Source of the DNA: an uncultured Rubrobacteraceae bacterium
Lineage (GTDB): Bacteria > Actinomycetota > Rubrobacteria > Rubrobacterales > Rubrobacteraceae
DNA length: 42,236 nucleotides
Direction: 5' to 3'
NCBI GenBank assembly: GCA_902806085.1
Contig: CADCVH010000034.1
Location: 1 to 42,236 of the forward strand
Positions 39,139 through 42,236 of the stretch are shown here, piece after piece; position 1 is the first letter of the stretch; each line of letters starts with the position of its first letter. Both the position numbers and the translations under genes were made by a program. The notes under the pieces are model-generated. The model had not been told where the DNA came from. It saw only the letters and a list, made by a program, of their open reading frames with translations, and did no database searches.

Positions 39139-39675
39139 CTAGGAGCTTGGGCGCCGGTCTATTCGAAGCACCCTTTCGCAATCCGCCGCGACCCGGTCGG
39201 CCTCGTGGGCCACGACCCTGTCGTTGCCGGGCCCGCAGAAGATGGCGTCGGACTCGAACGGCAGGCCGGGCGGCCCCGGGCCGAAACCCGGGACGGTGAT
39301 CAGGTCGTTCCCGTCGCCGCCGGAGAAGACGTCCAGGCCCGCGTCGTCCAGGAGGACGTCGTCCCCCCGCCCCCCGAGGAGCGCGTCGTCGCCGGGGTTG
39401 CCCGCGAAGGTGTCGTTGCCGGTGCCGCCGCGCAGGACGTCGTCCCCGGCGAGATCTAAGAGCGTGTCGTTGCCGGCCTCGCCCCGGAGCAGGTCGTCGC
39501 CGCCCCGGCCGTCCATCCGGTCCCCGCCCGCCCCGCCAAGCAGCTTGTCCCCCGCGTTAGTTCCGGCGAGGTCGTCCGCGCCCGGCGTGCCGCCGACGAC
39601 CGCCGCGGACGCGGCCCCGCCGCCGAGGGCGAGCAAGACCGCCGTCAGCGTGGCAATAAGGATCATGCGCCTCAT
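39139..39675 (-). CDS. Secreted RTX/hemolysin-type calcium-binding repeat protein
   Basis: A 178-residue protein with a signal peptide (MRRMILIATLTAVLLALGGGAASA, cleaved after ASA) and about eight nonapeptide-like GGxGxDxL repeats (GGAGGDRMDGRGGDDLLRGEAGNDTL, GGRGDDVLLDDAGLDVFSGGDGNDLI). These form calcium-binding beta rolls. Near the end CGPGNDRVVAHEADRVAADCERV has two Cys that may bridge. ATG 39675 has GGGAGGAG upstream. No type-I secretion genes are nearby; Sec export is implied. Confidence 0.9.
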   Translation of the reverse strand: MRRMILIATLTAVLLALGGGAASAAVVGGTPGADDLAGTNAGDKLLGGAGGDRMDGRGGDDLLRGEAGNDTLLDLAGDDVLRGGTGNDTFAGNPGDDALLGGRGDDVLLDDAGLDVFSGGDGNDLITVPGFGPGPPGLPFESDAIFCGPGNDRVVAHEADRVAADCERVLRIDRRPSS

Positions 39676-39759
39676 CTCGCTCCTCCCGGAAGACGGACTA
39701 AGATCTGACCCCCGGATTCTACGCAGCGCAGCACCCGGGCGCCAGCGCTACCGCCAGCG

Positions 39760-40095
39760 CTACCCGTATGTCTGCTCGGTCTGGACTGTCCCGTCCTTCT
39801 TGTAGACGAGGAGCTGGCTCGGCCGGCGGTCCCCCGCCAGCTTCTTCGCCCTGGAGACCGCCTCGTCCTTGGCGTCGTGGACGCTCGTCGCCCGGCTGGC
39901 GCCCGCGGCCTGCACGCTCCACCCTCCCCCGTCGCGGGGCGTCACCGTGTAGGTCGTCCTGTCCGCGCTCCGCGCCTCCGTCCTGCCCTCTGCCTCCAGG
40001 TCCGCGTTCCCGGACATCATCCCGGCCGTCTGCGTCAACTGGCCCCTGATCCTGTCCGCCGCCTTCTCTGCACCGCTCTTTCTCTTCCTGCCCAC
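39760..40095 (-). CDS. DUF2188 protein with CsbD-like N-terminus
   Basis: A 111-residue protein. Residues 1-45 (KAADRIRGQLTQTAGMMSGNADLEAEGRTEARSADR) resemble CsbD-like stress proteins; residues 48-108 (TYTVTPRDGGGWSVQAAGASRATSVHDAKDEAVSRAKKLAGDRRPSQLLVYKKDGTVQTEQTYG) are a DUF2188 domain. The fusion suggests a general-stress protein, but the role is unknown. GTG 40095 is used; a purine-rich GAGGGAGAGG lies ten bases upstream. Confidence 0.85.
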   Translation of the reverse strand: MGRKRKSGAEKAADRIRGQLTQTAGMMSGNADLEAEGRTEARSADRTTYTVTPRDGGGWSVQAAGASRATSVHDAKDEAVSRAKKLAGDRRPSQLLVYKKDGTVQTEQTYG

Positions 40096-40470
40096 CAGCG
40101 TACCGCCTCTCCCTCGCCAGAGCCCTATCCTGTTGCCGCTTTAGACGCCTAGCGGTAGCCCGGACGTTACACCCTGGCCTGCGGACCACCTCCGCAACGC
40201 AGGCCCCCTCGATCTGTAGCCGTGGCGGATAAACCGGCTTCCCGTCTCGCCGCCGAGCACTGGCCGTTGTCTAAACGGTCTTCTGTCGGGAACCGAAACT
40301 CGTTTTTTCGGCGACTTTTTCTCGATCCCTCCACGCGTGGCGCGGGCCGGCTCCGGGTTACACAACATCTCGTATTAGGACGGTTCTGGTGGGTCTTTCG
40401 GCGGGGCTCGCGTGGTTCACGCGGGGTTTATCATGCGGTCGTGCGCCCGGGGTTGGGGGGCGAGATCGTG
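40096..40470. other. Divergent non-coding interval
   Basis: About 375 bp without a supported gene. The plus-strand frame open from 40222 gives low-quality protein before ~40441. CTCGTTTTTTCGGCGACTTTTTCTC (40302-40327) has two T tracts; TTACACAACATCTCGTATTAGG near 40357 is a possible promoter for the next gene. Confidence 0.35.
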
Positions 40471-40797
40471 GGTTTTTTGCGCTGTGAGGGAGATGTTCGA
40501 GACGAGAGCGGGACGGTGATGCTGGGGCTCCCTTTCTTCGGGAGGCGTGCTCGTGTGCCGGATCCCGGCCAGTGCGTGGGCCTGCTCCTGGAGAACGGCT
40601 CGTGGCGGCAGGGGTTCCGGGCGGTCTCCCCACCCACGACCGCCGAGACCGGGGAGGTGGTGATCTGGGTAGCCACCGAGGACGAGTACAGGTCCGCCTG
40701 CTGGTCTGACCGGGAAGCGGTCGGCATGCCGTGGCCGGTGGACCGCATCTCGATCTGCGAGGCCCCCGCCCACCACCTACCCTCGAGGCACGGATGA
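40471..40797 (+). CDS. Hypothetical protein
   Basis: A protein of about 108 residues, VGFLRCEGDVRDESGTVMLGLPFFGRRARVPDPGQCVGLLLENGSW..., with ATEDEYRSACWSDREAVGMPWPVDRISI. I recognise no family; it has beta-strand character and no membrane segment. GTG 40471 has GGGGGG seven bases upstream; GTG 40441 is an alternative. The stop overlaps the next start as ATGA, which supports the gene being real and coupled to it. Confidence 0.6.
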   Translation, partial: GFLRCEGDVRDESGTVMLGLPFFGRRARVPDPGQCVGLLLENGSWRQGFRAVSPPTTAETGEVVIWVATEDEYRSACWSDREAVGMPWPVDRISICEAPAHHLPSRHG

Positions 40798-41081
40798 CCG
40801 AAGAGACGCGGGAGAACGTACAGGCGCCCCGGGAGACGGGGTTCAGGGAAGAGGCCCGACAGCTCCTGTCCGCGGCATACAGGCGCCAGGTCGAGATCTG
40901 GGGCAAGGTAACGCAGATGGACCTCGGGGTCGGCGCCGACGAGCTGGGGCTGGACGCCGACCGCACCGCCGCCCTGGGGGACTTCATGGAGGTGGCCGGG
41001 TGGATCGAGGGCGACCCCTACTCCGCCAACGCCTCGCGCCGCATCACCGCCCGCGGCCTCGCCGTGCTGCGCGAAAACTAG
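40794..41081 (+). CDS. Small winged-helix-like hypothetical protein
   Basis: A 95-residue protein. ELGLDADRTAALGDFMEVAGWIEGDPYSANASRRITARGLAVLREN is a typical short winged-helix segment with a wing and final helix; the N-terminus is a charged helix. It could be a small DNA-binding or protein-binding regulator. Its ATG overlaps the preceding stop (ATGA). It converges on the nucleotidyltransferase gene with a 44-bp gap. Confidence 0.7.
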   Translation: MTEETRENVQAPRETGFREEARQLLSAAYRRQVEIWGKVTQMDLGVGADELGLDADRTAALGDFMEVAGWIEGDPYSANASRRITARGLAVLREN

Positions 41082-41125
41082 GGGGACCTGCGCCCGCTTG
41101 CAAACCCTTTTAGGGAGGAGATTGG

Positions 41126-42054
41126 CTACCGTCCGGAGGCTCCGACCCCGAAAAAGTTCCCCAGTATGCTCACCAGGAGACGTTCGGCCGCTTCCCTGTT
41201 CGGCTTCTCCGGCAGGTTCGAGGATAGGAGGGCGTCTTCGGCTTCGGCGAAGAGCCGTTCGCTCGTTGCCTGCACCCGTTCGAGGGTCCAGAGGTCGCGT
41301 TTGATCTCTTTGAGCTCTTCGGCGTCCACGCCCGTCCTGTCCACCCTGAACTCGCCCGTGCGCAGGAACTCCACCCCCATGCGTAAGAGCCGGATCGCGT
41401 GCGCGCCGTGCTTCACGTCGTAGCCGAACCTCTCGACGTTCCTGCGCCGCTTCTCCCCATGTACCCGGAGACCCCCCGGAGGTCGTTGAGCCGCTTCCTG
41501 AGCGATTTCGCGGACCGGCCCCCGTAAACCCCGCGCGCGTATTCGCCCGGGCCGTGAACCCGCTCCATGTCCCTGCGGTGCTGGATCTCCGCGTTGAGCG
41601 CCTCCATCTCCAGATCCCGCTCCGGGTTGTCGTCCGCCAGCCGGGTCATGCGCCGGAGTTGGCCGTTGGCGTAGCCGCAGAACGAGCGGTAGACGGCCTT
41701 TGACGCCAAGAGGCTGCGGTTCTCGACCAGCCGCTCGTGGGCGGGTGAGGAGACGAAGACGCTCTTCGGGGGCAGCCAGAGCAGGGAGATCACGTTCGGG
41801 TTGCTCTTGAGCAAGAGGGAGAAAAACTTCCCAAGCTCGTACTCGACGATGTCGTACTCGCCCACCCATCGCCCGAGCGTGGCCCTCCGGCCGAACCCGA
41901 GGTAGTGCTCCAGCGGGTGGACGAAGGCCCCCATCAGGTCCACATCATCCGTCCCGAACTCGTCCTCCGGCGGCAACGTCGTCCCGTGCGACTCCGAACC
42001 CCGATAAGACAGGAACACCGTGCCCGGCCGAACGAGGTCCGGCACGCCATCCAA
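41126..42054 (-). pseudogene. Predicted nucleotidyltransferase (DNA polymerase beta-like), frameshifted
   Basis: The first part reads GTVFLSYRGSESHGTTLPPEDEFGTDDVDLMGAFVHPLEHYLG, a GS...D-x-D nucleotidyltransferase site of the pol-beta superfamily (YcgL/RlaP-like). Its frame ends after RKRLNDLRGVSGYMG. The other frame continues EKRRRNVERFGYDVKHGAHAIRLLRMGVEFLRTGEF...LLVSILGNFFGVGASGR. One G missing at the CCCC run (41455-41458) explains the switch. The start must lie after the tRNA (42115); TTG 42054 or GTG 42045 are likely. It may be intact in the real genome if the base is a sequencing slip. Confidence 0.82.
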
Positions 42055-42114
42055 CGGATTCCCCAAACCGACCAAGAAGCTCCCCCAAGTACCGGAGACC
42101 GTGACTTTTCTAGG

Positions 42115-42198
42115 TAGGGGCGGTGGGGTTCGAACCCACAATCCTTCTCAGGAACCGGATTTTAAGTCCGGCGCGTATGCCGATTCCGCCACGCCCCC
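42115..42198 (-). tRNA. tRNA-Leu (anticodon UAA)
   Basis: On the minus strand: acceptor GGGGGCG (42198-42192) pairs with CGCCCCT (42122-42116); TGGCGGAATCGGCATA is a D-arm; the anticodon stem-loop CCGGACTTAAAATCCGG has anticodon TAA; a long variable arm follows (TTCCTGAGAAGGA), and GTGGGTTCGAACCCCAC is the T-arm. Discriminator A is at 42115. CCA is not encoded (CCT follows). It reads UUA codons, which are rare in this DNA. Confidence 0.95.
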
Positions 42199-42236
42199 GC
42201 GCTTCTTGTTCCGCCAAGTGTCGGTAGTGCTATGAC

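Noticed and set aside
1-42236. CRISPR array
   Set aside because: No regularly spaced direct repeats with unique spacers; the 8-, 12- and 15-bp repeats are head-to-tail tandem repeats.

Overview
The window is very GC-rich and reads as an actinobacterial chromosome. A complete coenzyme F420 tail set (cofD, cofC, cofE), an F420-type LLM oxidoreductase, a PASTA Ser/Thr kinase, many GTG starts and start codons sitting 6-7 bases after a -10-like hexamer all point that way. The overall protein style recalls Rubrobacter, but that genus call is inference from memory of such genes, not from a search.

Left third (1-12.4 kb), accessory. A Tn3-family transposon relic (523-3524, 38-bp terminal inverted repeats, only the last ~120 codons of tnpA left) has cut a PIN-domain gene and carries a TetR regulator, a short-chain dehydrogenase and a second, broken TetR gene. 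After it come an orphan hypothetical gene and a gene-poor stretch with a diverged ~93-bp direct repeat. A run of plus-strand genes follows: a quinone-oxidoreductase-like protein, two DUF4386-type membrane proteins, another small membrane protein, a second SDR, a 914-residue LuxR/MalT-like (LAL) regulator and a small conserved protein.

Mobile segment (12.5-17.6 kb). Two insertion units lie side by side, and each pair of ends encloses a passenger gene as well as a transposase. The first is an ISL3-type element with a Nudix hydrolase; its transposase is split by an extra 8-bp repeat unit. The second is an rve/DDE (IS481-like) element bounded by perfect 40-bp inverted repeats, with a stand-alone Clp-N protein; its transposase has Asn where the second catalytic Asp is expected.

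Right part (17.6-42.2 kb), mostly chromosomal housekeeping. It holds: a Nudix-cofD-cofC-cofE operon in which every junction is a GTGA overlap; a frameshifted GNAT gene; methyltransferase-lipoate ligase and marC; an alpha/beta hydrolase, a flavin reductase and a methyltransferase; an rbsK-rbsD operon divergent from a PASTA kinase; QOR plus an F420 LLM oxidoreductase; a sulfotransferase pseudogene; an epimerase overlapping a zinc alcohol dehydrogenase that seems to start at CTG; a second epimerase; a CBS-ACT protein; a P-loop kinase; a MetE-like protein; an RTX-repeat secreted protein; a DUF2188 protein; two small hypothetical genes; a frameshifted nucleotidyltransferase; and tRNA-Leu(UAA).

The most unusual non-coding signal is a family of G/T-rich repeats built from the words AGGTTTTGAGG, AGGCTTTGAGG and GGTTCTAGG. 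It occurs in three intergenic regions (23.4-23.7, 25.95-26.09 and 36.4-36.6 kb) as inverted arm pairs. Most arms touch or contain the stop codon of the neighbouring gene.
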